This document shows positions 1 through 12,344 of a stretch of 64,000 nt of DNA, piece by piece. Source of the DNA: Chrysaora quinquecirrha. Its lineage: Eukaryota; Cnidaria; Scyphozoa; Semaeostomeae; Pelagiidae. The stretch covers positions 1,713,452 to 1,777,451 of the forward strand of contig JACTAT010000035.1 in the NCBI GenBank assembly GCA_014526335.1. The letters run 5' to 3'. Positions within the stretch are counted from its first letter, which is position 1, and every line of letters starts with the position of its first letter. The translations under genes and the position numbers were made by a program. The notes under the pieces were generated by a model. It was not told where the DNA came from and searched no databases. It saw only the letters and a program-made list of their open reading frames with translations.

Positions 1-2465
1 TTTTTGTTACGTATGTAAACTGTTTCCAGATGGTGTTGGTCATGAAAAGTCGGATGAGGCTTGGACAACAAAAGGGGTAAAAACATGGAATAAAATGAAA
101 AGCCGAGGAAAATCTAAACCAGGAAAGCTCTCGAGCCACTTTTCTTCTAAAAGTCACAAAGCGGCTTTGGAAGCTATGGTTGCATTTCAATACAGATCAA
201 CTCACATCGATGTAATGCTTGACAAAGAAAGATTGGATATTTTGATAGAGGAGAAGGCTGAAGACCTTCGCAACAGGGAAGCAGTTAAAATTTTACTGGA
301 TGTTACCCGCACACTTGCCAGACAGGGTCTGTCGTTTCGGGGACATGGATCTGAAAGCGATGCAAATGGAAACTTTCACCAAATTGTGATGTTAGTTGCA
401 AGGCATTCCCCTGTGTTAAAGAGATGGTTAGACGATGCCAAGAAACGCCCTCATAGAGTCAAATATCTCAACTTGAGATCTCAAAATGAATTCTTGATGT
501 TGCTCGCTGGTTATGCATCAAATAAGATCACAAAAGAAATTAAGGAAGTACATTTTTTTCAGTAATGGCAGACACAACACCAGATACCTCACATGTTCAC
601 CAGTTGTCAGTAATTGCAAGGTATGTAGATGGAAATGGAAAAGCACATGAACGGCTAGTTGATATGCGAGATATCGATAATAAAACTGGTGATGGGCAAG
701 CCAAAGCCACCCTGACGTCATTAGAAAGTCAGGGATTGAATGCAGACAATATCTTTTTCAGTCATACGACTACACATCTTCCATGTCTGGAAAATTTAAA
801 GGATGTCAAGCAAAAATTAAAGAATACCTCGGAAGAGCGGTTCCATATTTCCCTTGCCTTGCTCACAGAGTAAACACCACTGTGGAGCACAGCTGCAAGG
901 CCAGTGTTTCTGTTTCAAATATGTTTGACACACTGGAAACTCTGTACGTCTTCTTTACATCAAGTAAAAAAGGTACTTAGTGTTTCAGCAACAAGTAAAG
1001 GAAAAGGATATCCATGGTGCTCTTGATTTACGAAATCTGTCTGTTACTCGTTGGATTGCCCGTGCTGATTCAATTCAGGCAGTTTGGACGAGTTTTGAAG
1101 GGATTGTGGCAGCTCTCGAAAAGGAAACCGAAATCGATGACATAAAGACAAAAACAAAAGCAAAAGGCATCATTGGGAAATTGAAGTCCTTCGAATTCAT
1201 CTTCACCCTCATGTTTATGAAGAATATAATGTCAAAAACAAAAAATATTGACGAAGCAGCTGCAAACTGTAGATCTGAACATAATCGAAGCCCTGGAAGC
1301 CCTTAGCGCAACTATAGGAGCTTTAAAGCACGTCAGAAACGAACAAGAGAGCATAGACATGGAAATCCAAGCAGCCGTAATGTTTAGTAGCCAATACGCA
1401 GTTGATGCAGAGGCGGAGTTCAACCGTCATCACAGACCAAGAGCTATACCATGTCGAATTGACGACAGGCCTGAAAATGCAGTCCACCTGAGCTTGACAG
1501 AGCACTACAGGAGAGAATTTCTCCACGTTCTAGATGTACAGATAGCTGACTTGGAAGACAACTTGAAGGTGGCGTTTGATATTATGGAGCCTACAGTTAT
1601 TCTGCTGGTGCCTCCCTATTCAAATGCACTCTTAGATACAGCTTTAATCAGTGGAATTTCTAATTTGTTTCCGGATGTCTGCAAACCTGATGAGGATGCT
1701 CTTCTGTTGGAGCTGGACATTTTCAGAAAGCATTGTAAAGAAAGCAAACCAGATGTACAGTCAATATCAGCAGCCACAGAGTACTGCACGAAATTCAAAA
1801 ATATATTTCCTTTGACAGAAAAATGCATGCGTCTCGCTCTAACAGCGCCAATTACTGCTGCTTCAAACGAGCGAAGTTTTTCGAAGCTGAAGCTCATCAA
1901 GACATTGATGCGGAGCACCATGAAACAGGACAGGCTGAAACACGTTATGAAGCTTGCCTGTGAAAAAGACATCACAGATAATATTGATTTGGAAGAGGTT
2001 GTGAAGAATTGGGCGAAGTTACCAAAAACAAAACGTGTTATTAGTATTGGCACAACGGAATAAGTTGCGGAACTGATAACAGTACCTGTACTTTTCTGTA
2101 ATGGAGATACACTAAAGAAAATTTTAACGAAAATATGTTTTTCAGTCCAAGTTCGTTTCTACTGACCTCCAGTAATAGGGTTTCCAAGAGAGATCATGGG
2201 CATTGCCAAAATTGTATTAGCAAAATTATATTGTTGCACTGTTTCGGGCAGGGGTTTTGCTGCATATTAATTTTAACATTAAGTCAAAAGAGGCCACAAC
2301 AGCCAATTTAAAGAATTGAAAATTGAAAATTTTCCTGGTAAGCATTCCTCTAGGCCCCCCTAGAAGGAGGCAGGTGTACACCTGAAACCACCTAGGTCGC
2401 CTATCCTGTATTCGGTCCCAGGCATATGCACGCCCCCCCAATGCTTTTCCCGATGTGCGCCCCTG
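1..2465 (+). mobile_element. hAT DNA transposon, 3' portion
   Basis: The transposase remnant is followed by about 400 bp of non-coding sequence ending in GTGCGCCCCTG at 2455-2465. Read inward from the right this is CAGGGGCGCAC, a typical hAT terminal start (CAGGGGCG). The left terminus and the partner target-site duplication lie outside the window, so the right boundary at 2465 is an inference from the terminal motif. Confidence 0.65.
2..2063 (+). pseudogene. Frame-broken hAT-family transposase with TTF-type zinc finger (5' end outside window)
   Basis: This is a decayed DNA-transposon transposase. The reading frame is already open at the left edge. It begins with a C-x2-C-x-F zinc-finger remnant (CYVCKLF) followed by the W-rich stretch AWTTKGVKTW typical of TTF/BED-like fingers of ZMYM1/DUF4371-type hAT proteins. 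It then runs to a stop at about 563. Homology continues through at least four frames: 565-873, 783-980, 980-1306 and 1248-2063. These include PYFPCLAHRVN, the RNase-H-like core segment VTRWIARADS, and the C-terminal hAT dimerisation motif PITAASNERSFSKLKLIK near 1849-1905. The last segment is intact for about 270 residues and stops at 2061-2063. The number of frame breaks means it cannot make a full transposase. The family call rests on the motifs and the DUF4371-like layout. The exact hAT subfamily is not determined. Confidence 0.85.
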
Positions 2466-3468
2466 CCTTTTGTTTATTTAAGAATAGATGCCCTCGGTCT
2501 TATTACAATACTCACTTTCTTTTGTAGGTAGTCTTATACGGGCTGGTATAGTCATCATAAAGACATACAGCCTAGCAGCTAGTAGTATGCAATGGAGTTG
2601 GTTATGCAATCAGGTAAACTGTGACCTTGATGTGAGCGTGAATCTACTCGAGAAATATTTGAATTCTATGGCTAAAGACTGTGCAAATCATAGTAATGTA
2701 AATATTTTGAATTTTTGATATTTTTTAGCTGATCTTCTGTGAGCATTTTCACAATGAGGCGGTAAAAAAGTCACGGCATATGCCATCTTAAAAATTTCAG
2801 CACATTCATAAAAACGGCCACAGGCTGCCACCATTTACATTCACCACCTTGCATTGTTTGGCCTGAATTTGCAGGAGATATTTCCGCATTGAACTTTTCG
2901 ATTTGATAAAAACAAATTGCGGGTGTGGCAGGGCCCTCGTAGGAATAAGACCCAGAGCATTGTGCATATCAATAAAACTAGGGGGATTCGCGCAATTCTA
3001 TAGCTTGAAAAAGTTGAATCGCAAAACTTATTTATACAATCTTCACAGCAAAATTTCCATAAACTAAAAGTTTCTAAAATCAAAATCAATCATATCATTT
3101 TCTCCATTGTTTCTTGGCTGTTAGTGATTTTAGCAAAAGGATGAATGAGTCTTGTCTCATTCAGTACAGCGTTGTATTCTTTCAGTTTCACTATTCCACT
3201 CAGACAAGACGATCCTTCTTTTGTTTTGTTCTGGTATAAATTTCGTATAAGCGCACATCATCATCATCGACCCATGGGGCATTTAGATGCTTTCCTCACA
3301 ATCAGCAACTGATCTACTGATCTTTATGCCTCTTGCTTTTTGCATAAGTTTACATTCCTCCAGCAACGCCTACTCATTTATGTTATCTGTCCACTGCTTC
3401 TCTGATCTGTTTCTTCTTATTTTCCCTTTCACCCTTTCGTGATCCTTCAGCCAAGCCGTTGTCTCGAC
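2466..3468. other. Intergenic, no gene seen
   Basis: AT-rich sequence with stop codons in all frames beyond short runs. No exon-like stretch, known protein motif or clear repeat was recognised. Confidence 0.5.
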
Positions 3469-3470
3469 TA

Positions 3471-3984
3471 CACGCAGTTTTTTTTATAAGCAACTTCCCT
3501 CGGGCCTAGTTCAAAAAGTTGCTTATTTTTGGACCTCTTATGGCCACCTTTTAGTAGCAAAAGTTGCTTAGAAGTTGCTTAATTTTAACTATATTTTTGC
3601 CCTAAGAATAGTATAGAGGCTAGAAAAACAGCCAAATTTGGAGTTATCCTATAGCTTTTTATGCAACATAACGCTAGAACACCTAGTATACAGCAAAGAA
3701 ATACTATAAATAGCATCAGTCAAGAAGTACCATGTAATTGTTACCATATAGAGACTTTGTATTGAAAGTTAATTTAAGTAACACTCCGCTGATATGCGAG
3801 TTTTTGACAAATGAATGGAAATAGCTTCTATGTTGATCGATCCTCGATTGCTTGCAGTGATATAAAGTATTTGAAATTCAAAATGTTGCTTAGGTTTTTT
3901 TCCTGTGGTACTATACGTTGCTTAAAATTTTAGGCCTTCTACATCTTGGTTGCTTATAAGCGGTTGCTTATAAAAAACTGCGTG
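3471..3984. mobile_element. 514-bp MITE with TA target-site duplication (ATAAGCAAC family)
   Basis: The termini are inverted: CACGCAGTTTTTTTTATAAG on the left and CTTATAAAAAACTGCGTG on the right. Both ends are flanked by TA (3469-3470 and 3985-3986), as expected for Tc1/mariner-type insertion. Internally the motif GTTGCTTA / TAAGCAAC recurs many times in both orientations. There is no transposase, so it is non-autonomous. A related element with the same ends lies at 38960-39324 and a diverged one at 15847-16183. Confidence 0.8.
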
Positions 3985-3986
3985 TA

Positions 3987-4763
3987 TAATCTGTGGAGTT
4001 AAAACTATAGCTTCCTTTCATAGCTTTATATTGTGCAGATAAAATACTATTTCCCAACCCTCTGCCTTCTATATTTATTTTCCTACAACACGTTAACGCT
4101 GACAGCTGTGATTGTTTATTGTTTGTAATCGTTAATGGATAAAATTAAAAAATGTTAAATGTTGAAGAAGATTTATTGTTGAGTGTTACTAAAGCATTGC
4201 AAAACTAGAGCAGACGATAAAATTCAATACAGGAGAAATCTATGATGCAATGTCGCATATTTAAGCCTCAAACGTTTCACCTGCACTGGATTAACCATAG
4301 TTTTTTTCGATTTAGCTTTACATCCATAGATAATCTTCACAGTATTGCAATTGAAATTCCTACTTGTTACCCCCCCCAAGTAATGTAACAGAATTTGCTG
4401 TGACGCAGTGAGAAATACTCTGATAAAGAGTCGGAGATGTATCGCCGCAGATTATAAGATGACCGATATAAGATTACTGAAATTCTGATTTGGACAGCTA
4501 ATATTTATAGAGTTTTACATATATCATTTATACATATCATCATGTTTATATCATTTTATACATATCATAGAATTTATGACGCAGTTACAAATTATACGTG
4601 CTTAACTAGACAAACAGAGAGTTCTTTGGTTTATTCCGAGTATTAATGGACGTAGCTAGATATATAGAACGTGCGTAGAAAGATCATAACGTGCAAGGTA
4701 ACGTTCAAAGTGATGACATGAATGATCTTATTATTGCTGAAGCTGTTCGTGCTACAGTAAGAA
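3987..4763. other. Intergenic, no gene seen
   Basis: AT-rich (for example around 4490-4580), with a C8 run at 4371-4378. No coding signature or clear repeat was seen. Confidence 0.45.
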
Positions 4764-4766
4764 TAA

Positions 4767-4996
4767 AGGCCCATTTGCACTTCGTTCGCATTCGCTGTTC
4801 CCTAGCGAATTTGCAGTTCGCCGCTCGCTTGCGAATAGAATACAGCCTTTGTGATCAATTTTAGGCGACAAAAAAGTAGCACTTTTCAAAAGCTTTAGCT
4901 TCACTTGCAGCGGAAATCAAAATCGCTTCGCGTTCGCCATTTTTTGGTGGCTAGCGAGAAGCGAACAGCGAATGCGAACGAAGTGGAAATGGGCCT
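4767..4996. mobile_element. 230-bp MITE with TAA target-site duplication
   Basis: Inverted termini of about 40 bp start with AGGCCCATTTGCACTTCG on the left and end with CGAAGTGGAAATGGGCCT on the right. TAA lies immediately outside both ends (4764-4766 and 4997-4999). TIRs starting with G/C-rich GGCC and a 3-bp TAA/TTA duplication are the usual signature of PIF/Harbinger-derived MITEs. No coding capacity. Confidence 0.85.
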
Positions 4997-5060
4997 TAAG
5001 ACTTCAGAGAGCTGCTTAGCATCCATTTAGCCCCTTTCACTGTACCTTTGAGCTCTGAAG

Positions 5061-5230
5061 GTGCTGTGCCATCGTGGTGTAATCCAGCTGACTCGTGGTG
5101 TTAGGAACTCAGTGTGGTCAGGGTTCGAGCCCAGCTACGGTAGCGTCACAGCCAAGGTCGAGGTCTCGATTAGTTAACCTACTACTGAGATCCTAGCGAC
5201 TGGTTCTAAAACACCATTTCACCTTCACCT
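5061..5230 (+). mobile_element. tRNA-derived SINE, copy A
   Basis: The head contains an A-box-like TGGTGTAATCCAG (about 5076) and a B-box-like GGTTCGAGCCC (5122-5132), one mismatch from the RNA polymerase III consensus. A body follows that ends in CACCTTCACCT. Copies of the same unit occur at 36263-36420 (plus) and 37610-37745 (minus), so it is a dispersed family. Confidence 0.8.
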
Positions 5231-6378
5231 TCCTTCTGACAAGAAACTATTGTTTTCCTTCACCGTCTGCACCTACAAATTAGAAGATATTCACTGTATT
5301 ATTAGATCTTTTCAAGAAATATTTGACTTGTTTAATAATACAATAACATTATCTTTTTCATTTTGCTTTAACAGGTGCCATATTCAATGATGTGGATATT
5401 AAACCGATTCATGCATTTTGTATCTTTTGCTGCCTTAGTGATTAAATGGATTGGTTAGTTTGTCTTAAACACGCTGAAGAAAATCGTCACAAGTGTGAGT
5501 GTTTACTTTACTTTTTTTACGATCCTTTCTTCCTTCCATGTCGTTTTTAATTAAAAAAGGGGGATTATTTTGTGCTTTCTTGATATGAACTGATAGTGTG
5601 CAATAAAAGGTTTCTTAAAAGAGAGAAAATTTCGGTATTTGCAAATTTTAGAATAAAGAAATGAAACAGATTGCTTTCACAAAAGGCAGCCGTTATTAAG
5701 CTAAAATTTACCTTTTGAAATTTTCATTGTCATTTTGAAAATTTGCCATCAAATATTTGCCATAATATGCATAGTTTGCAAAACGTTTCTGGCTTTTGCT
5801 GTATTTTTAAAGATTCTGTGAATGTTTGAAGTTTGAGATCTTACAAGGGCTAATTGCGCTACAAATTTCACCTCGAGGCACGTTTTACTGTCAAATCTTC
5901 ATAACTTTGGGCAACTTCATACAATGCAGGCAAAAAGTGCTTGGAAAGGAGTTAGCTAACAATTTGCAACTAGACGAATTTGACATGATAACCTTCTTGG
6001 GAAAATAAGACATTTCTCTGCTTTTTATATTCAACTGACTATTTCACATTCATCGTTTGTAATATATATTCATACTTGCAGTGTGTTTTCGTGCGATACT
6101 TTCAGCACACTCCACTATCGGCTTATTCTCTTTGTACATTTTCGTGCTTCTTCTGCTTTTCGCTGATTTCACAGACTTCTATATGTATTCCTTTCGCCAT
6201 CTATGGGAAAACGGCAGATTTCGGGGCTTCTATCATCAGAGGTTTCTATTTTCTTTGGAGGTTTTTATATTAAAACGCTTCTAAATCGTCTGTCAATGTT
6301 TTGCAGACTTAGCAAATAAACTAGCTTCATTGTGATTCTTTCGTCTTCAGCATTCTCATCTCATTGCTTTAAGCTTTC
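5231..6378. other. Intergenic, no gene seen
   Basis: AT-rich, only short random open frames. A splice-acceptor-like site near 5373 is followed by about 20 open codons, but nothing links to it. Confidence 0.45.
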
Positions 6379-6381
6379 TAA

Positions 6382-6644
6382 GGCCCTGGCCAAACTGTAT
6401 CAAACATTGTTAGTCAAGTATGTGAAATTTGCTTATCAATCACAATGTTTGACCGTTTTTTCACGTTGTGAAACATTTCTTGTCAAATTGTTTTTTACAA
6501 GCAGAATATGCTTTGAAAATTCTTATAAACAATTTCCAGCAAATTCTGATGCTCAAGCAATTTTTGTGACGTGGCCAAGCGGACAAATATTGTTTGTGAA
6601 GCAATTTCGATTGTTTGATACGTGCTGTCTGATGCCTAAAGGCC
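6382..6644. mobile_element. GGCCCTGGCC-family MITE, copy 1, with TAA duplication
   Basis: Starts GGCCCTGGCCAAACTG, then TCAAACATTGTTAGTCAA. It ends in a diverged inverted copy closing with AAAGGCC. TAA flanks both ends (6379-6381 and 6645-6647). The internal motif 'CAAATGTTTGA / TCAAACATTT' marks the same family found at 9235, 19141, 19955, 23735, 48262 and 56451. Non-coding. Confidence 0.8.
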
Positions 6645-6647
6645 TAA

Positions 6648-9231
6648 GTCTGCTATGATGTTGGCGATTTTACAACTCACAAGATTTTGAAAACTAAAAT
6701 TATCCACCCACACAAATATAGTTATAATTGAAACATTGAAATATTTCAGCGCTCATCATCATGACTTCGACAGTCTAAACAATCATAGAAGTAGGATTAT
6801 ACTTAATCTTTTTGTAGTATCAATCAAGTAGCAAATTTTTCTCTGAAAAATTAATGTTATAAATTGGTTTTAGTGAAATAAATGGAAGGGTTCAGTTCAG
6901 ATATTTCACCTGCTGATTGTAAAATGTCAACGAACGTCTAACCGGTGTTTCAAATGATTCTAAACTTTTCAATCAACTGCTTTAGAAAACCTTAATAAAA
7001 TTTATCAGAGAGTCATTTCTATAATGAATTGTGATAGAAAAACACAGGATCTTAAATTTCAAACAACTTAGTCCTTTCCTTTTGCAAAAATAAGAGCTAA
7101 AAATCGACCGATTTTGGCAAAAAGGCAGGGCTATACTAAGGCTAAATGGTCCAAAATTGGCCAAAATCCAAGGTTTTTAAAAGTGCTCGAAATCTTCATC
7201 TCTGGAAATTCGATATTTTGGTTCGTGTAGCACCTTGGAAGTTGTTCTGTTCCTCAATGCGTTGAGATGCAGGAGCGGACTTCGAGAGCTCACACTTAAC
7301 TTACTCGCCTGAAATGATCAACAGGTAGCTATCCTTGCTTTCTAGCACTGATTCTGACTAAGAGGCGTTAAATCATAATCCCACAGATGGTAGGTTCGGG
7401 CCATTGCCTTTTCAAGCAAGCCCAAAGGCCAATTGTCTGAATCTGCGGTTCCTGTCGTACTGAGCAGATTTACTATTGCAGCAACACTTTATCAGTAGGT
7501 TAAAACTAGCCTGTCTCACGAAATACAAATTCTAATTCTATTGCCTGTCTAATGGCACGTTCGTAGAATTTCTAGGCAGGTTCTAAGGCCACATGATACA
7601 GCAACACAACGGGATGTTCAGCTTATCTTCATGACTCCTAGTTTGAACAAGTTTGAATATTCAATGCTCAACTTTAATTGCTCTCATTTTCATATTTAAG
7701 AAACTCTTAGGAAAATGAGGAAATACTCAAGGTCAGTTCTTCAGTCCGGTACTCCTTGCGTATTGCATTCATATCTTATGTATGTGTTGATGGTTTTCTT
7801 TATGCTGGATAAAGGATGTCAATTTCTCCTTATAGTCTCGTGCTATATGGAAATTAATTACTTTTTCCACTTTGATGATATATTTATTTCAAAGACCAGC
7901 TTTTCAGCTTACAGCCTGCTACGTTGCTACGCAGGCAGCCAATACAGTAGTACCCAAGTAGCCTTGGCAAACAAGATTCTCTAATGTATAGATATCAGAA
8001 ATGCAAGCCTGCCTAATACTAATATTTCAATATGATATCTTAATGTTTAGCTTTCTTTCTTGGAAAAGCAAACATGCTTAATTGTTTAGGTTTGTTGAGC
8101 AATCAAATATCAATGGAATAAAATTACCTGCCAGTTTTGTTTTGTAGAACTATTTTGTCGCCATATTTGTGAAGTTGCTGCATTGGATTATTGGATCGAA
8201 AATGGCCATATTGGTTTGCCTGTGGAAGAAATGCTTTTTATGCTGTGAGTTTAAATCTATTTTTCTTAATGAATTGATGTTGTTATCTGTTTGTTAAAAT
8301 TTGGCGTTTTGGTGGGGGTTTGATTGAACGGATTACCTATTAATTAGCGACACACTGAAAAATTTCGTAACAGATTGGATTTGCAATGAAGTTTAGAGGC
8401 TCTTATAGAGTTTTTTGGATGCAAGAGATAGAGGGATTATGATTATGGATTTGAAAAGCACGAGAGATAGGGAAATAGAGTGCCCATTTCGTGAGGACAG
8501 GTTGCAGTTTGCAAGGAAGCATGCTGCTTTAGGGAGGAAAAATGAAGTTAAGCTCTATTAGGCCCCTAGTAAATGTCCCCTCATAACATGCTAGAGGACC
8601 TATTACTCTGATGCATCAATACACCGTTCAAGTAAAATAGCTGTTTTTTGATGTGATTGGCTTGGAAGAGCAAGTTATTATGCTTGCTGTTGTGTATCTC
8701 TCTTCTTTACTTCTTTGATGTCTGTCAATTTTTTTCTTCTAGTGTCACTCTATTTTACTTTTTTAAAATAGCAACAAGATTGTTTTCTTACTGTCTCACC
8801 TTGGCATTCTCCTTTGTCTGTCTTCCTCTGTCCGTTTGTAAAGGCCTCTTAGAGAAATAGATCAATCATCTACCGATGCAGAGTATCTTTTTGAAACTAT
8901 TTGACTAAGACCAAAACTCAATTTTTGTATACTTGAAAGACTTGATATTCGTATGTTTCAGTAGGTTTAACCTTATACTTCAACAGGCAGAAGGTTTTGT
9001 AGATCTAATAGAGCATTCTGTATTTATTAAGATCATATAACGGTGAATTGAGATTACCTTTAAAAGAGAGAAATAGGCTTGCAAACCCGAGGTTTTTATC
9101 TTTTCATTTGAAAATTATAAATGGGAAATTCATTGGGACATACTCAATAATCACTGCAAATTCTACCGTTATCATAATCTTGCAAGCTTAGAACTTCCAG
9201 CCAAAAGCACAGAGAAGATTCTAAGGCCCTG
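6648..9231. other. 2.6-kb intergenic stretch, no gene seen
   Basis: AT-rich, with only short unrelated open frames of 60-90 codons and no family motif. A short stretch after TTTTGTAG at 8143-8147 is open for about 35 codons but lacks any partner exon. Confidence 0.4.
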
Positions 9232-9234
9232 GCC

Positions 9235-9620
9235 ATATGATCAACGTTTTTGTCAAATATCTGCATTTTGCGTCTGTCGGAATGTGTGGTCATGTAAGAA
9301 AAACATTACTTGACAAACATAATTCAGAAAGTTCAAGTATTTATTAATTGGATAGCTACAGGAAGACCATGCGTTTATTATAACACCCGTTTGCATTAGT
9401 AGAACCTTTAAAATAGATCTAGCCTCTTTGGTATGGACTCATTTTACAACTTATTTCGCAAGAAAAACCTTAAAGTTCAAAAACATTTCTTGCTTCTTGC
9501 AGGCAAAAGACGTTTGACAGAGAATGTTTTGTTACGTGGCCAAAGGGATAAAACATTTTGATTGGCAAGCAAATTTGACATGTTTGACCAACAACGTTTG
9601 ATCGTTTTGCCAGGACCTTC
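9235..9620. mobile_element. GGCCCTGGCC-family MITE, copy 2
   Basis: Left end GGCCCTGGCCATATGATC after TAA (9232-9234). Right end GATCGTTTTGCCAGGACC then TAA (9621-9623). The 386-bp element contains the family's internal GTGGCCAAAGGGATAAAAC-like core. The short open frames on both strands here are by-products of the inverted structure. Confidence 0.75.
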
Positions 9621-10397
9621 TAAACATATACATGGAAGACATTATCGAACCTACGTCAAAAGCCATGTGGCAAATATGTTTAATGATTCTACTGAATCCG
9701 TTAATTTTGCAAAACGGCCACATTTCTGTCAGGAAAATCTCACACAGAACTAATGGAATTGTCTCAAAGAACAGATTGATTTCTTGTTTCTGCAAAATTT
9801 CTTGATCTCGCAACATTAAATATTTATGCCTCACGTTTCACCTTCACCTCCTTAAAGAAAAATAACCGACAATGTGGGTTTTACAATGACCTGAATTACT
9901 GCGTCATTGCTTTTTCCCAGTCATCAAATTTCCTTTGGCTTCCTTCACACATTCGTACTGTGCAGAACTAAATTCAGCGTAGCGATGGCGAAATAATTAC
10001 GTCCCTTTGCTCTTCTGACTTCCTGAACTCAAGCAAAATTTTCATAGCGGAACGTATCTATGCGATTTCAAAAATAGAAGGCAGTTTCTTGTGAATTTTT
10101 CTCCTGTTGCATCACCCAAACAAAATAAAATTATCAAGCAGAATTTTAGATTGTCGGTTACATAGATGAACCATTTGACAGCTTTACGCGAACAGAACAA
10201 AATGAGATTGCGCCAAGATAGCCTCCTTCTGGTTGGTTTCTAGTGCGCATGCCTCAGTCTGCTTCATTCCCCTGGTCGGTTACTGAATGAGTCCGCTATT
10301 TTCTATACCAAAACCAACTTCCTTTGCTATATTTTTTCTTGAGGGTTTTTTCGTTGTTCGGCTAAGAACAAAATCAATAGTTTCTGAATCACTTTAG
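9621..10397. other. Intergenic, no gene seen
   Basis: No coding motif or strong repeat was recognised between the MITE and the microsatellite. Confidence 0.4.
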
Positions 10398-10403
10398 TTA
10401 ATC

Positions 10404-10435
<32 letters not shown>

Positions 10436-10577
10436 TACTTACTAACTAGCTAACTAGCTAACTAACTAACTAACTAACTACTTAACTAACTATCTAACCT
10501 ACTTACTAACTAACTAGCTAACTAGCTAACTTACGTACTAACTAAATAGCTAACTAAATACCTTACTAACTAATTAG

Positions 10578-10622
<45 letters not shown>

Positions 10623-10960
10623 CTACTTACTAACTAACTAGCTAACTAGCTAACTTGCGTACTAACTAAATAGCTAACTAAATAACTTACTAACTAATTA
10701 GCTAACTAACTAGCTAACTAGCTAACTAACTAACTAACTAACCTACTTACTAACTAACTAGCTAACTAACTAACTTACGTACTAACTAACTAGCTAACTA
10801 ACTTACTTACTGACTAACTAGCTAACTAAATAACTAACTAACTAACAAACTAACTAACTGACTAACTGACTAACCAATGAGCAAGCCAACCAACTAACCA
10901 ACCAACCAACTAACAACCAAACAAACTAACTAACTGAGTAACTTATGAACTAACTAATTA
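10398..10960. repeat. (TAAC)n microsatellite, about 560 bp
   Basis: A nearly uninterrupted run of ACTAACTAACTA units with scattered substitutions (TAGC, TTAC, TAAA). The variants show a weak higher-order pattern: blocks with CTAGCTAACTAGC recur about every 110-120 bp. Confidence 0.97.
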
Positions 10961-12344
10961 GTAAACAATTAGATATAGTGACCCATAATCTTGTGATAAA
11001 CTTTCAGCCTAGTTTTTGTCCCGAATTTTGACCGCCCGAAGCCTATCGATTTTCATGTAGGTATGCTTGATTCTCATTGCGCATATTTTGTGTTAAGAAA
11101 ATGATCAGATGCTTTCTTCATCGTGAATGCAATGTCATTGATTATTGAAATTGCTATCGACAGGTGAAACATCCTCCATCAGCTGGCTTGAAACCTACGC
11201 ACAAAGAAAGATTTATCTAATGCTTGACGTTTGTCGATCTTTTATAGAAAAACCATCAGCTCAGATTCTTCAAAAGAAACAAGATGCAGCACGATGAATG
11301 AGGAATCTTTCAATGAGTGAAAAGAACTTGAAGCGTTTAGGTAGGTGGTCATGTTCTTTGTTGTATTTTCATGTAGAAATGTACAATTGAATCAGGGTAT
11401 AAGGAACCTCTGATTTGATAAACCTTTAGGTATAACGAAGTCGATTTCTTGTGCCTGAAATAACCGATTCTAAAGATTCCCTCGGTTTAACGAACTCCCG
11501 ACATACAGAATAGTTTTCTGGATTCCTTCGGAGTTAGTTATACCAGGATTGAACAATACTAAAGCACGCTGTTTACTTTCCTTCAAGTGCATCATATGTT
11601 GTTTATGTTATCTGAAGTTTGATTGTTTATTAAAGAGCTGTTCATTTGGTAGTCAGGGTGTAAGCGTTATTTTTCAATTCAGAAAGGACCAGTAGTTTCA
11701 GATAAACATGGTTCGAAGTGCAACTTCTGATGTTTATCTTTCATACTGAGCATGCGGATGAGAAGCACTAAAGGCACGGGAATCGATCCTTGTTTGTTTG
11801 GATATGAAAGTCTCTCTAAAAAGTCCAACTAATTCAAATGGATGTTAAAATAAACTTATAGTTGTCTTGAAGTTAGACAATTCAATTTACGTGAAACAGA
11901 GAATGACAGCAAAGGCATGATTCTATTTTATACGATACTGTCGATTTCTTGCATTAAACTTGCCGTCACTTGAGTATCATAATCCAAATATCTTCAAAGG
12001 TATATGAAAATTTCCCGTCGTGGGCGGAATGATTTAGGATTTGTTCCAGTAAAATTTAAGTTTCAAATTTCATTTCTTAGCTCCGAATTTCCTTTTGTTC
12101 GAGGAATAAAAAGATTAATGAAGCTTTGAAAAGAGGAACAAAAATATGAGCACTGAATAATATTTCCTTTTCTGTAATCAAACCATATTTAATAAAGACA
12201 TGTTGTGTTTGCAACTTTAGATTAAAAAATACAATAAGATTCAATAAGAATACTGTAAAAACAGAATTAACAAAAATGCTATATCCTCATCCTAAGCTAA
12301 TGTATAAACATCGTTAAAGTTAGCTGTTGGTGTCAATTAATTGA
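10961..12344. other. Intergenic, with a weak foldback at about 11392-11553
   Basis: No gene recognised. CAGGGTATAAGGAACC near 11394 and an approximate inverse, GAGTTAGTTATACCAGG, near 11535 bracket repeated 'TATAACGAA / GGTTTAACGAAC' motifs. This looks like a diverged pogo/Tigger-type MITE, at low confidence. Confidence 0.35.

Noticed and set aside
5373..5450. Possible exon after TTTAACAG
   Set aside because: Only about 20 open codons, no donor in phase and no neighbouring exon.
10398..10960. Interstitial telomere repeat
   Set aside because: The unit is TAAC, not TTAGGG or another telomere unit.
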